Positions 29,563 through 45,792 of a stretch of DNA of 64,000 nt are shown one piece after another (the first letter of the stretch is position 1; every line of letters begins with the position of its first letter). The position numbers and the translations under genes were made by a program. The stretch comes from Megachile rotundata (lineage: Eukaryota > Arthropoda > Insecta > Hymenoptera > Megachilidae): contig NW_027473361.1 in the NCBI RefSeq assembly GCF_050947335.1, positions 806,001-870,000 on the forward strand, written 5' to 3'. Below the pieces are notes generated by a model. That model ran no database searches, was not told where the DNA came from, and saw only the letters and a list, made by a program, of their open reading frames with translations.

Positions 29563-31298
29563 ATGCAATCGCAATCATACAATCATAATCATACAATGAC
29601 AATCATACAATCACAATCATACAATCACAATCATACAATCACAATCATACAATCACAATTATACAATCACAATCATACAATCACAATCATACTATCACAA
29701 TCATACAATCATAATCATACAATCACAATCATACAATCACAATCATACAATCACAGTCATACAATCACAATCTTACAATCACAATCATACTATCACAATC
29801 ACACAATCACAATCATACAATCACAATCATACAATCAGAATCGTACAATCACAATCATACAATCACAATCTTCCAGTCACAATCATACAATCACAATCAT
29901 ACAATCATAATCATACAATCACAATCATACAATCACAATCATACTATCGCATTCATACAATCACAATCATACCATCACAATCATACAATTACAATCATAC
30001 AATCATAATCATACAATTACAATCACACAATCACAATCATACAATCACAATCATACAATCACAATCATACAATCACAATCATACAATCACAATCACACAA
30101 TCACAATCATACAATCACAATCATACAATCACAATCATACAATCACAATCATAGAATCACAATCATACAATCACAATCATACAACCACAGTCAGACAATC
30201 ACAATCATACAATCACAATCATACAAACCCAATCATACAATCACAGTCATACAATCACAGTCATACAATCACAATCATACTATCACAATCATACAATCAC
30301 AATCATACAACCACAATCAGACAATCACAATCATACAATCACAATCATACAATCACAATCATACAATCACATTCATACAATCACAGTCATACAATCACAG
30401 TCATACAATCACAGTCATACAATCACAATCATACTATCACAATCATACAATCACAATCATACAATCACAATCATACAATCCTAATCATACAATCACAATC
30501 ATACAATCGCAATCATACAATCAAAATATTACAATCACAATCATACAATCACAATCATACTATCGCAATCATACAATCACAATCATACCATCACCATCAT
30601 ACAATCACAATCATACAATCATAATCATACAATTACAATCACACAATCACAATCATACAATCACAATCATACAATCACAATCATACAATCACAATCATAC
30701 AATCACAATCATACAATCGCAATCATACAATTACAATCTCCAAAATACAATATCCCAAATACAATCATACAATCAGAATCATACAATCACAATCATACAA
30801 TCACAATCATACAATCACAATCATACAATCACAATCATACTATCACAATTATACAATCATAATCATACAATCACAATCATACAATCACAATCATACAATC
30901 ACAATCTTACAATCACAATCATACTACCACAATCACACAATCACAATCATACAATCACAATCATACAATCAGAATCATACAATCACAATCATACAATCAC
31001 AATCATAGAATCGCAATCATACAATTACAATCTCCAAAATACAATCTCCCAAATACAATCATACAATCAGAATCATACAATCACAATCATACAATCACAA
31101 TCATACAATCACAATCATACTATCACAATCATACAATCATAATCATACAATCACAATCATACAATCACAATCGTACAATCACAGTCATACAATCACAATC
31201 TTACAATCACAATCATACTATCACAATCACACAATCACAATCATACAATCACAATCATACAATCACAATCATACAATCACAATCATACAATCACAATC
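29563..31298 (+). repeat. Module A, full 1,736-bp copy
   Basis: Nested in the second duplicon. It is followed directly by the truncated module A at 31299-32730 and module B at 32731. Marker order and length equal the 23501 copy, including acaaacccaatc near 30225. Confidence 0.88.
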
Positions 31299-32730
31299 AT
31301 GCAATCGCAATCATACAATCATAATCATACAATGACAATCATACAATCACAATCATACAATCACAATCATACAATCACAATCATACAATCACAATTATAC
31401 AATCACAATCATACAATCACAATCATACTATCACAATCATACAATCATAATCATACAATCACAATCATACAATCACAATCATACAATCACAGTCATACAA
31501 TCACAATCTTACAATCACAATCATACTATCACAATCACACAATCACAATCATACAATCACAATCATACAATCAGAATCGTACAATCACAATCATACAATC
31601 ACAATCTTCCAGTCACAATCATACAATCACAATCATACAATCATAATCATACAATCACAATCATACAATCACAATCATACTATCGCATTCATACAATCAC
31701 AATCATACCATCACAATCATACAATTACAATCATACAATCATAATCATACAATTACAATCACACAATCACAATCATACAATCACAATCATACAATCACAA
31801 TCATACAATCACAATCATACAATCACAATCACACAATCACAATCATACAATCACAATCATACAATCACAACCATACAATCACAATCATAGAATCACAATC
31901 ATACAATCACAATCATACAACCACAGTCAGACAATCACAATCATACAATCACAATCATACAAACACAATCATACAATCACAGTCATACAATCACAGTCAT
32001 ACAATCACAATCATACTATCACAATCATACAATCACAATCATACAACCACAATCAGACAATCACAATCATACAATCACAATCATACAATCACAATCATAC
32101 AATCACATTCATACAATCACAGTCATACAATCACAGTCATACAATCACAGTCATACAATCACAATCATACTATCACAATCATACAATCACAATCATACAA
32201 TCACAATCATACAATCCTAATCATACAATCACAATCATACAATCGCAATCATACAATCAAAATATTACAATCACAATCATACAATCACAATCATACTATC
32301 GCAATCATACAATCACAATCATACCATCACCATCATACAATCACAATCATACAATCATAATCATACAATTACAATCACACAATCACAATCATACAATCAC
32401 AATCATACAATCACAATCATACAATCACAATCATACAATCACAATCATACAATCGCAATCATACAATTACAATCTCCAAAATACAATATCCCAAATACAA
32501 TCATACAATCAGAATCATACAATCACAATCATACAATCACAATCATACAATCACAATCATACAATCACAATCATACTATCACAATTATACAATCATAATC
32601 ATACAATCACAATCATACAATCACAATCATACAATCACAATCTTACAATCACAATCATACTACCACAATCACACAATCACAATCATACAATCACAATCAT
32701 ACAATCAGAATCATACAATCACAATCATAC
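31299..32730 (+). repeat. Module A, truncated before module B (1,432 bp)
   Basis: Exactly 1736 bp after 29563 and the same length as 25237-26668, ending where atcgcaagc opens module B at 32731. It carries acaaacacaatc like the other second-position copies. Confidence 0.88.
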
Positions 32731-35078
32731 AATCGCAAGCATACAATCACAATCATACAATCACAATCATACAATCACAATCATACAATCGCAATCATAC
32801 AATTACAATCTCCCAAATACAATCATACAACCACAATCATACAATCACAATCATACAATCACAATCATACTATCACAATCATACAATCACAATCATGCAA
32901 TCACAATCATACAATCATAATCAGACAATGACAATCATACGATCACAATCATAGAACCACAATCAGACAATCACAATCATACAATCACAATCATACAATC
33001 ACAATCATACAATCACAATTATACAATCACAGTCATACAATCACAGTCATACAATCACTATCATACTATCACAATCATACAATCACAATCATACAATCAC
33101 AATCATACAATCGCAATCATACAATCGCAATCATACAACCACAATCACACAATCACAGTCATACAATCGCAATCATACAGTCACAATCATACAATCACAA
33201 TCATACAATCAGAATCATACTATCGCAATCATACGATCACAATCATACCATCACAATCATACAATCACAACCATACAATCAGAATCATACAATCACAATC
33301 ATACAATCATAATCATACAATCACAATCATACAATCGCAATCATACAATCACAATATTACAATCACAATCATACAATCACAATCGTACTATCGCAATCAT
33401 ACAATCACAATCATACCATCACCATCATACAATCACAATCATACAATCATAATCATGCAATCACAATCATACAATCGCAATCATACAATTACAATCTCCA
33501 TAATACAATCTCCCAAATACAATCATACAATCAGAATGATACAATCACAATCATACCATCACCATCATACAATCACAATCATACAATCATAATCATACAA
33601 TTACAATCACACAATCACAATCATACAATCACAATCATACAATCACAATCATGCAATCACAATCATACAATCATAATCACACAGTGACAATCATACAATC
33701 ACAATCATACAATCACAATCATACAATCACAATCATAGAACCACAATCAGACAATCACAATCATACAATCACAATCATACAATCACAATCATACAATCAC
33801 AATCATACCATCACAATCATACAATCACAATCATACAATCGCAAGCATACAATCACAATCATACAATCACAATCATACAATCACAATCATACAATCGCAA
33901 TCATACAATTACAATCTCCCAAATACAATCATACAACCACAATCATACAATCAGAATCATACAATCACGATCATACTATCACAATCACACAATCGCAATC
34001 ATGCAATCACAATCATACAATCATAATCAGACAATGACAATCATATAATCACAATCATACAATCACAATCATACAATCACAATCATAGAACCACAATCAG
34101 ACAATCACAATCATACAATCGCAATCATACAATCGCAATCATACAATCACAATCATACAATCACAATCATACAATCACAATCATACAATCACAATCATAC
34201 AATCACAATCATACAATCATAATCATACAATTACAATCACACAATCACAATCATACAATCACAATCATACAATCACAATCATACAATCACAATCATACAA
34301 TCACAATCATACAATCGCAAACATACAAGTACAATCTCCAAAATACAATATCCCAAATACAATCATACAATCAGAATCATACAATCACAATCATACAATC
34401 ACAATCATACAATCACAATCATACTATCATAATCATACAATCATAATCATACAATCACAATCATACAATCACAATCATACAATCACAGTCATACAATCAC
34501 AATCTTACAATCACAATCATACTATCACAATCACACAATCACAATCATACAATCGCAATCAAACAATTACAATCTCCCAAATACAATCATACAACCACAA
34601 TCATACAATCACAATCATACAATCACAATCATACTATCACAATCATACAATCACAATCATGCAATCACAATCATACAATCATAATCAGACAATGACAATC
34701 ATACAATCACAATCATACAATCACAATCATACAATCACAATCATACAATCACAATCATAGAACCACAACCAGACAATCACAATCATACAATCGCAATCAT
34801 ACAATCGCAATCATACAATCACAATCATACAATCACAATCATACAATCATAATCATACAATCACAATCATACAATCACAATCATACTATCGCAATCATAC
34901 AATCACAATCATACCATCACAATCATACAATTACAATCATACAATCACAATCATACAATCACAATCATAAGATCACAATCATACAATCACAATCACACAA
35001 TCACAATCATACAATCACAATCATACAATCACAATCATACAATCACAATCATACAATCACAATCATACAATCACAATC
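32731..35078 (+). repeat. Module B, followed by module C
   Basis: Markers at 32731, 33485 (CTCCATAATAC box), 33651 and 34967 (cataagatc) follow module B order. Unlike the copy at 26669 it continues into module C at 35079, as does copy 1 at 19930, so B then C appears to be the fuller arrangement. Confidence 0.85.
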
Positions 35079-36321
35079 ATGCAATCACAATCATACAATC
35101 ACAATCATACAATCACAATCATACAATCACTGTCATACAATCACAGTCATACAATCACAGTCATACAATCACAATCATACAATCACAATCATACAATCAC
35201 AATCATACAATCACAATCATACAGTCACAATCATAAAATCACAATGAGACTATCACAATCATACCATCGCCATCATACTATCACAATCATACAATCACAA
35301 TCATACAATCACAATCATACAATCATAATCATACAATCACAATCATACAATCACAATCATACAACCACAATCAGACAATCACAATCATACAATCACAATC
35401 ATACAATCACAATCATACAATCACAATCATACAATCACAATCATACAATCCCAATCATACAATTACAATCTCCCAAATACAATCATACAATCACAATCAA
35501 ACACTCACAATCATTGAATCACAATCATACAATCACAATCATACGATCACAATCATACAATTACTACTATACAATCACAATCATACAAAAACAATCTTAC
35601 AACCACAATCACACAATCACAATCATACAATCGCAATCATACAGTCACAATCATACAATCACGATCATACTATCACAATCATACAATCACAATCATGCAA
35701 TCACAATCATACAATCACAATCATACAATCACAATCATACAATCACTGTCATACAATCACAGTCATACAATCACAGTCATACAATCACAATCATACAATC
35801 ACAATCATACAATCACAATCATACAATCACAATCATACAATCACAATCATACAGTCACAATCATAAAATCACAATGAGACTATCACAATCATACCATCGC
35901 CATCATACTATCACAATCATACAATCACAATCATACAATCACAATCATACAATCATAGTCATACAATCACAATCATACAATCACAATCATACAACCACAA
36001 TCAGACAATCACAATCATACAATCACAATCATACAATCACAATCATACAATCACAGTCATACAATCACAGTCATACAATCACAATCATACTATCACAATC
36101 ATACAATCACAATCATACAATCACAATCATACAATCATAATCATACAATCACAATCATACAATCACAATCATACAATCGCAATCATACAATTACAATCTC
36201 CCAAATACAATCATACAATCACAATCATACAATTACAATCATACAATCACAATCATACAATCACAATCATACAATCACAATCATACAATCACAATCATAC
36301 AGTCACAATCATAAAATCACA
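35079..36321 (+). repeat. Module C with 616-bp spaced internal duplication
   Basis: catgcaatc at 35079 and 35695, 616 bp (44 units) apart, each open the same series: actgtcat, cagtcat x2, acagtcac, taaaatcac, aatgagactatc, catcgccatc, aaccacaatcagac. The shared part is about 0.4 kb. Copy 1 alone then has atcccaatc, a CTCCC box, aaacactc, attgaatc, acaattactactat (35557), acaaaaac and cacgatc. Copy 2 has atagtcat where copy 1 has ataatcat. Both are repeated 13062 bp downstream at 48141 and 48757. Confidence 0.83.
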
Positions 36322-37108
36322 ATGATACTATCACAATCATACCATCGCAATCATACAGTCAGAATCATACAATCACAATCATACAATCACAATCATACAA
36401 TCACAATCATACAATCACAATCATACAATCACAGTCATACAATCACAATCATACAATCACAATCATACTATCACAATCATACAATCACAATCATACAACC
36501 ACAATCAGACAATCACAATCATACAATCACAATCATACAATCACAATCATACAATCACAGTCATACAATCACAGTCATACAATCACAGTCATACTATCAC
36601 AATCATACAATCACAATCATACAATCACAATCATACAATTACAATCACACAATCACAATCATACAATCACAATTATACAATCACAATCATACAATCGCAA
36701 TCATACAATTACAATCTCCAAAATACAATATCCCAAATACAATCATACAATCAGAATCATACAATCACAACCATACAATCACAATCATACAATCACAATC
36801 ATACAATCACAATCATACTATCACAATCATACAATCATAATCATACAATCACAATCATACAATCACAATCATACAATCACAGTCATACAATCACAATCTT
36901 ACAATCACAATCATACTATCACAATCACACAATCACAATCATACAATCACAATCATACAATCAGAATCGTACAATCACAATCATACAATCACAATCTTCC
37001 AGTCACAATCATACAATCACAATCATACAATCACAATCATACAATCACAATCATACAATCACAATCATACAATCACAATCATACTATCACAATCATACAA
37101 TCACAATC
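36322..37108 (+). repeat. Block with aatgatactatc opening (172-codon open stretch, copy 1)
   Basis: Order: aatgatactatc, accatcgc, acagtcagaatc, cagtcat, aaccacaatcagac, cagtcat x3, actatc, acaattat, ATATCCC box, agaatcatacaatcacaaccat, then module A-like cttac, agaatcgtac and cttccagtc. The 519 bp from 36322 recur at 49370 (offset 13048, 932 units) and 55516 (offset 19194). The protein-level readout is identical to 55516 and differs by one residue from 49370. Confidence 0.83.
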
Positions 37109-37752
37109 ATGCAATCACAATCATACAATCATAATCAGACAATGACAATCATACAATCACAATCATACAATCACAATCATACAATCACAATCATACAATC
37201 ACAATCATACAATCACAATCATACAATCACAATCATACAATCACAATCATAGAACCACAATCAGACATTCACAATCATACAATCACAATCGTACAATCAC
37301 AATCATACAATCACAGTCATACGATCACAGTCATATTATCACAATCATACTATCACAATCATACAATCACAATCATACAATCACAATCATACAATCGTAA
37401 TCATACAACCACAATCACACAATCACAGTCATACAATCGCAATCATACAGTCACAATCATACAATCACAATCATACAATCAGAATCATACTATCGCAATC
37501 ATACGATCACAATCATACCATCACAATCATACAATCACAACCATACAATCAGCATCATACAATCACAATCATACAATCATAATCATACAATCACAATCAT
37601 ACAATCGCAATCATACAATCACAATATTACAATCACAATCATACAATCACAATCGTACTATCGCAATCATACAATCACAATCATACCATCACCATCATAC
37701 AATCACAATCATACAATCATAATCATACAATTACAATCATACAATCACAATC
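37109..37752 (+). repeat. Block D (agcatc block), copy 1
   Basis: Markers: ataatcagacaatgac, tagaaccacaatcagacattc, cgtac, cgatcacagtcatattatc at 37321, atcgtaatc, aaccac, acagtcac, agaatcatactatcgc, agcatc at 37551, acaatattac, cgtactatcgc, accatcaccatc. The tatattatc, atcgtaatc and agcatc units are diagnostic. They recur near 39240-39480, 41680-41910, 50355-50585, 52150-52380, 53855-54090 and 56515-56755. Confidence 0.83.
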
Positions 37753-38979
37753 ATACAATCACAATCATACAATCACAATCATACAATCACAATCATACAA
37801 TCACAATCAAACAATCACAATCATACTACCGCAATCATACAATCACAATCATACCATCACAATCATACAATTACAATCATACAATCACAATCATACAATC
37901 ACTATCATACAATCAAAATCATACAATCGCAATCATACTATCACAATCATACAATCAAAATCATACAATCACAATCATACAATCACAATCATACAATCAC
38001 AATCATACTATCACAATCATACAATCACAATCATGCAACCACAATCATACAACCATAATCAGACAATTACAATCATACAATCACAATCATACAATCACAA
38101 TCATACAATCACAATCATACAATCACAATCATACAATCACAATCATACAATCACAATCATACAATCACAATCATAGAACCACATTCAGACAATCACAATC
38201 ATACAATCACAATCGTACAATCACAATCATACAATCACAGTCATACGATCAGAGTCATACAATCACAATCATACTATCACAATCATACAATCACAATCAT
38301 ACAATCACAATCATACAATCGCAATCATACAATCACAATCACACAATCACAATCATACAATCACAATCATACAGTCACAATCATACAATCACAATCATAC
38401 AGTCACAATCATACTATCGCAATCATACGATCACAATCATACCATCACAATCATACAATCACAACCATACAATCAGAATCATACAATCACAATCATACAA
38501 TCATAATCATACAATCACAATCATACAATCGCAATCATACAATCACAATATTACAATCACAATCATACAATCACAATCGTACTATCGCAATCATACAATC
38601 ACAATCATACCATCACCATCATACAATCACAATCATACTATCACAATCATACAATCATAATCATACAATCACAATCATACAATCACAATCGTACAATCAC
38701 AGTCATACAATCACAATCTTACAATCACAATCATACTATCACAATCACACAATCACAATCATACAATCACAATCATACAATCACAATCATACAATCACAA
38801 TCATACAATCACAATCATACAATCACAATCATGCAATCGCAATCATACAATCATAATCATACAATGACAATCATACAATCACAATCATACAATCACAATC
38901 ATACAATCACAATCATACAATCACAATTATACAATCACAATCATACAATCACAATCATACTATCACAATCATACAATCA
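37753..38979 (+). repeat. Block T/M-like segment leading to catgcaatcgc at 38831
   Basis: aaacaatc near 37808, actaccgc, actatcatac, catgcaacc near 38033, tagaaccacattcagac, cgatcagagtcat, acagtcac, acaatattac, then cttac and the catgcaatcgc, ataatc, acaatgac group at 38831. It resembles 11890-13071. The acattcagac variant is shared with 39790, 51855 and 52725 only, marking a local lineage. Confidence 0.75.
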
Positions 38980-40262
38980 CAATCATACAATCACAATCAT
39001 ACAATCACAATCATACAATCGCAATCATACAATTACAATCTCCAAAATACAATATCCCAAATACAATCATACAATCAGAATCATACAATCACAATCATAC
39101 AATCACAATCATACAATCACAATCATACTATCACAATCATACAATCATAATCATACAATCACAATCATACAATCACAATCATACAATCACAGTCATACAA
39201 TCACAATCGTACAATCACAATCATACAATCACAGTCATACGATCACAGTCATATTATCACAATCATACTATCACAATCATACAATCACAATCATACAATC
39301 ACAATCATACAATCGTAATCATACAACCACAATCACACAATCACAGTCATACAATCGCAATCATACAGTCACAATCATACAATCACAATCATACAATCAG
39401 AATCATACTATCGCAATCATACGATCACAATCATACCATCACAATCATACAATCACAACCATACAATCAGCATCATACAATCACAATCATACAATTACAA
39501 TCATACAATCACAATCATACAATCACTATCATACAATCAAAATCATACAATCGCAATCATACTATCACAATCATACAATCAAAATCATACAATCACAATC
39601 ATACAATCACAATCATACAATCACAATCATACTATCACAATCATACAATCCCAATCATGCAACCACAATCATACAACCATAATCAGACAATTACAATCAT
39701 ACAATCACAATCATACAATCACAATCATACAATCACAATCATACAATCACAATCATACAATCACAATCATACAATCACAATCATACAATCACAATCATAG
39801 AACCACATTCAGACAATCACAATCATACAATCACAATCGTACAATCACAATCATACAATCACAGTCATACGATCAGAGTCATACAATCACAATCATACTA
39901 TCACAATCATACAATCACAATCATACAATCACAATCATACAATCGCAATCATACAATCACAATCACACAATCACAATCATACAATCACAATCATACAGTC
40001 ACAATCATACAATCACAATCATACAGTCACAATCATACTATCGCAATCATACGATCACAATCATACCATCACAATCATACAATCACAACCATACAATCAG
40101 AATCATACAATCACAATCATACAATCATAATCATACAATCACAATCATACAATCGCAATCATACAATCACAATATTACAATCACAAACATACAATCACAA
40201 TCGTACTATCGCAATCATACAATCACAATCAAACCATCACCATCATACAATCACAATCATAC
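38980..40262 (+). repeat. Duplicate pair with 51888-53184 (offset about 12.91 kb)
   Basis: The ATATCCC box here and at 51937 are 12908 bp apart (922 units). The rare aaaccatcaccatc unit at 40231 recurs at 53153 (offset 12922, 923 units). Between them are cgatcacagtcatattatc, atcgtaatc, agcatc, atcccaatcatgcaacc, acattcagac and acaatattac in the same order. A private change is acaaacatac near 40185. Confidence 0.83.
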
Positions 40263-40974
40263 TATCACAATCATACAATCATAATCATACAATCACAATC
40301 ATACAATCACAATCGTACAATCACAGTCATACAATCACAATCTTACAATCACAATCATACTATCACAATCACACAATCACAATCATACAATCACAATCAT
40401 ACAATCACAATCATACAATCACAATCATACAATCACAATCATGCAATCGCAATCATACAATCATAATCATAAGATCACAATCATACAATCACAATCACAC
40501 AATCACAATCATACAATCACAATCATACAATCACAATCATACAATCACAATCATAGAATCACAATCATACAATCATAATCATACAATCACAATCATACAA
40601 CCACAGTCAGACAATCACAATCATACAATCACAATCATACAAACACAATCATACAATCACAGTCATACTATCACAGTCATACAATCACAATCATACTATC
40701 ACAATCATACAATCACAATCATACAACCACAATCAGACAATCACAATCATACAATCACAATCATACAATCACAATCATACAATCACAGTCATACAATCAC
40801 AGTCATACAATCACAATCATACTATCACAATCATACAATCACAATCATACAATCACAATCATACAATCCTAATCATACAATCACAATCATACAATCGCAA
40901 TCATACAATCAAAATATTGCAATCACAATCATACAATCACAATCATACTATCGTAATCATACAATCACAATCAT
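40263..40974 (+). repeat. Module A-like segment
   Basis: Holds actatc, ataatc, cgtac, cttac, catgcaatcgc near 40441, cataagatc, tagaatc, aaccacagtcagac, acaaac, cagtcat with actatcacagtcat, aaccacaatcagac, cagtcat x2, cctaatc, aaaatattgc and actatcgtaatc. The order follows module A with an internal loss after catgcaatcgc. aaaatattgc is private here (aaaatattac elsewhere). Confidence 0.75.
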
Positions 40975-42472
40975 ACCATCACCATCATACAATCACAATC
41001 ATACAATCATAATCATACAATTACAATCACACAATCACAATCATACAATCACAATCATACAATCACAATCATACAATCACAATCATACAATCACAATCAT
41101 ACAATCGCAATCGTACAATTACAATCTCCAAAATACAATATCCCAAATACAATCATACAATCAGAATCATACAATCACAATCATACAATCACAATCATAC
41201 AATCACAATCATACAATCACAATCATACTATCACAATTATACAATCATAATCATACAATCACAATCATACAATCACAATCATACAATCACAATCTTACAA
41301 TCACAATCATACTACCACAATCACACAATCACAATCATACAATCACAATCATACAATCAGAATCATACAATCACAATCATACAATCGCAAGCATACAATC
41401 ACAATCATACAATCACAATCATACAATCACAATCATACAATCACAATCATACAATCGCAATCATACAATTACAATCTCCAAAATACAATATCCCAAATAC
41501 AATCATACAATCAGAATCATACAATCACAATCATACAATCACAATCATACAATCACAATCATACTATCACAATCATACAATCATAATCATACAATCACAA
41601 TCATACAATCACAATCATACAATCACAGTCATACAATCACAATCGTACAATCACAATCATACAATCACAGTCATACGATCACAGTCATATTATCACAATC
41701 ATACTATCACAATCATACAATCACAATCATACAATCACAATCATACAATCGTAATCATACAACCACAATCACACAATCACAGTCATACAATCGCAATCAT
41801 ACAGTCACAATCATACAATCACAATCATACAATCAGAATCATACTATCGCAATCATACGATCACAATCATACCATCACAATCATACAATCACAACCATAC
41901 AATCAGCATCATACAATCACAATCATACAATCATAATCATACAATCACAATCATACAATCGCAATCATACAATCACAATATTACAATCACAATCATACAA
42001 TCACAATCGTACTATCGCAATCATACAATCACAATCATACCATCACCATCATACAATCACAATCATACAATCATAATCATACAATTACAATCATACAATC
42101 ACAATCGTACAATCACAATCATACAATCACAATCATACAATCACAATCATACAATCACAATCATACAATCGCAATCATGCAATTACAATCTCCAAAATAC
42201 AATCTCCCAAATACAATCATACAATCAGAATCATACAATCACAATCATACAATCACAATCATACTATCACAATCATGCAATCATAATCATACAATCACAG
42301 TCATACAATCACAATCGTACAATCACAGTCATACAATCACAATCTTACAATCACAATCGTACTATCACAATCACACAATCACAGTCATACAATCACAATC
42401 ATACAATCACAACCATACAATCACAATCATACAATCACAAACATACAATCACAATCATACAATCACAATCAT
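40975..42472 (+). repeat. 1.5-kb duplicate pair with 53155-54652 (offset 12180)
   Basis: The rare cgcaatcgtacaattac unit series is at 41103 and 53283, offset 12180 (870 units). Both copies then hold an ATATCCC box, actacc, gcaagc, a second ATATCCC box, block D markers, a CTCCC triple box and acaaacatac. Copy 1 has catgcaattac at 42177 where copy 2 has catacaattac. The copies part at 42473/54653. Confidence 0.85.
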
Positions 42473-42638
42473 ACAATCACAATTATACAATCACAATCAT
42501 ACAATCACAATCATACTATCACAATCATACAATCATAATCATACAATCACAATCATACAATCACAATCATACAATCACAGTCATACAATCACAATCTTAC
42601 AATCACAATCGTACAATCACAATCATACAATCACAATC

Positions 42639-44374
42639 ATGCAATCGCAATCATACAATCATAATCATACAATGACAATCATACAATCACAATCATACAA
42701 TCACAATCATACAATCACAATCATACAATCACAATTATACAATCACAATCATACAATCACAATCATACTATCACAATCATACAATCATAATCATACAATC
42801 ACAATCATACAATCACAATCATACAATCACAGTCATACAATCACAATCTTACAATCACAATCATACTATCACAATCACACAATCACAATCATACAATCAC
42901 AATCATACAATCAGAATCGTACAATCACAATCATACAATCACAATCTTCCAGTCACAATCATACAATCACAATCATACAATCATAATCATACAATCACAA
43001 TCATACAATCACAATCATACTATCGCATTCATACAATCACAATCATACCATCACAATCATACAATTACAATCATACAATCATAATCATACAATTACAATC
43101 ACACAATCACAATCATACAATCACAATCATACAATCACAATCATACAATCACAATCATACAATCACAATCACACAATCACAATCATACAATCACAATCAT
43201 ACAATCACAATCATACAATCACAATCATAGAATCACAATCATACAATCACAATCATACAACCACAGTCAGACAATCACAATCATACAATCACAATCATAC
43301 AAACCCAATCATACAATCACAGTCATACAATCACAGTCATACAATCACAATCATACTATCACAATCATACAATCACAATCATACAACCACAATCAGACAA
43401 TCACAATCATACAATCACAATCATACAATCACAATCATACAATCACATTCATACAATCACAGTCATACAATCACAGTCATACAATCACAGTCATACAATC
43501 ACAATCATACTATCACAATCATACAATCACAATCATACAATCACAATCATACAATCCTAATCATACAATCACAATCATACAATCGCAATCATACAATCAA
43601 AATATTATAATCACAATCATACAATCACAATCATACTATCGCAATCATACAATCACAATCATACCATCACCATCATACAATCACAATCATACAATCATAA
43701 TCATACAATTACAATCACACAATCACAATCATACAATCACAATCATACAATCACAATCATACAATCACAATCATACAATCACAATCATACAATCGCAATC
43801 ATACAATTACAATCTCCAAAATACAATATCCCAAATACAATCATACAATCAGAATCATACAATCACAATCATACAATCACAATCATACAATCACAATCAT
43901 ACAATCACAATCATACTATCACAATTATACAATCATAATCATACAATCACAATCATACAATCACAATCATACAATCACAATCTTACAATCACAATCATAC
44001 TACCACAATCACACAATCACAATCATACAATCACAATCATACAATCAGAATCATACAATCACAATCATACAATCACAATCATAGAATCGCAATCATACAA
44101 TTACAATCTCCAAAATACAATCTCCCAAATACAATCATACAATCAGAATCATACAATCACAATCATACAATCACAATCATACAATCACAATCATACTATC
44201 ACAATCATACAATCATAATCATACAATCACAATCATACAATCACAAGCGTACAATCACAGTCATACAATCACAATCTTACAATCACAATCATACTATCAC
44301 AATCACACAATCACAATCATACAATCACAATCATACAATCACAATCATACAATCACAATCATACAATCACAATC
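42639..44374 (+). repeat. Module A, full 1,736-bp copy
   Basis: Copy of 29563-31298 within the 8.2-kb duplicon. Upstream of the anchor the sequence differs (cttac followed by cgtac units), so this marks the left edge of the duplicon. Confidence 0.87.
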
Positions 44375-45792
44375 ATGCAATCGCAATCATACAATCATAA
44401 TCATACAATGACAATCATACAATCACAATCATACAATCACAATCATACAATCACAATCATACAATCACAATTATACAATCACAATCATACAATCACAATC
44501 ATACTATCACAATCATACAATCATAATCATACAATCACAATCATACAATCACAATCATACAATCACAGTCATACAATCACAATCTTACAATCACAATCAT
44601 ACTATCACAATCACACAATCACAATCATACAATCACAATCATACAATCAGAATCGTACAATCACAATCATACAATCACAATCTTCCAGTCACAATCATAC
44701 AATCACAATCATACAATCATAATCATACAATCACAATCATACAATCACAATCATACTATCGCATTCATACAATCACAATCATACCATCACAATCATACAA
44801 TTACAATCATACAATCATAATCATACAATTACAATCACACAATCACAATCATACAATCACAATCATACAATCACAATCATACAATCACAATCATACAATC
44901 ACAATCACACAATCACAATCATACAATCACAATCATACAATCACAATCATACAATCACAATCATAGAATCACAATCATACAATCACAATCATACAACCAC
45001 AGTCAGACAATCACAATCATACAATCACAATCATACAAACACAATCATACAATCACAGTCATACAATCACAGTCATACAATCACAATCATACTATCACAA
45101 TCATACAATCACAATCATACAACCACAATCAGACAATCACAATCATACAATCACAATCATACAATCACAATCATACAATCACATTCATACAATCACAGTC
45201 ATACAATCACAGTCATACAATCACAGTCATACAATCACAATCATACTATCACAATCATACAATCACAATCATACAATCACAATCATACAATCCTAATCAT
45301 ACAATCACAATCATACAATCGCAATCATACAATCAAAATATTACAATCACAATCATACAATCACAATCATACTATCGCAATCATACAATCACAATCATAC
45401 CATCACCATCATACAATCACAATCATACAATCATAATCATACAATTACAATCACACAATCACAATCATACAATCACAATCATACAATCACAATCATACAA
45501 TCACAATCATACAATCGCAATCATACAATTACAATCTCCAAAATACAATATCCCAAATACAATCATACAATCAGAATCATACAATCACAATCATACAATC
45601 ACAATCATACAATCACAATCATACAATCACAATCATACTATCACAATTATACAATCATAATCATACAATCACAATCATACAATCACAATCATACAATCAC
45701 AATCTTACAATCACAATCATACTACCACAATCACACAATCACAATCATACAATCACAATCATACAATCAGAATCATACAATCACAATCATAC
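44375..45792 (+). repeat. Module A, truncated before module B (1,418 bp)
   Basis: One unit shorter than 31299-32730, the loss lying in the canonical run near 45490. It runs into atcgcaagc of module B at 45793. Confidence 0.87.

Larger units (their letters stand above)
28991..35066 (+). repeat. About 6.07-kb duplicon, second copy
   Basis: Direct tandem copy of 22915-28990. The catgcaatcgc anchors at 29563 and 31299 and catgcaatc at 33651 are each 6062 bp after 23501, 25237 and 27589. A private change is acaaccatac near 31869. The left junction at 28905-28990 falls in a run of canonical units, so the exact crossover point cannot be placed. Confidence 0.88.

Noticed and set aside
36322..36840. 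ATG in aatgatactatc as a real start codon because it is preserved three times (36322, 49370, 55516)
   Set aside because: It is preserved because the whole block was duplicated. The flanking non-open units are preserved equally well.
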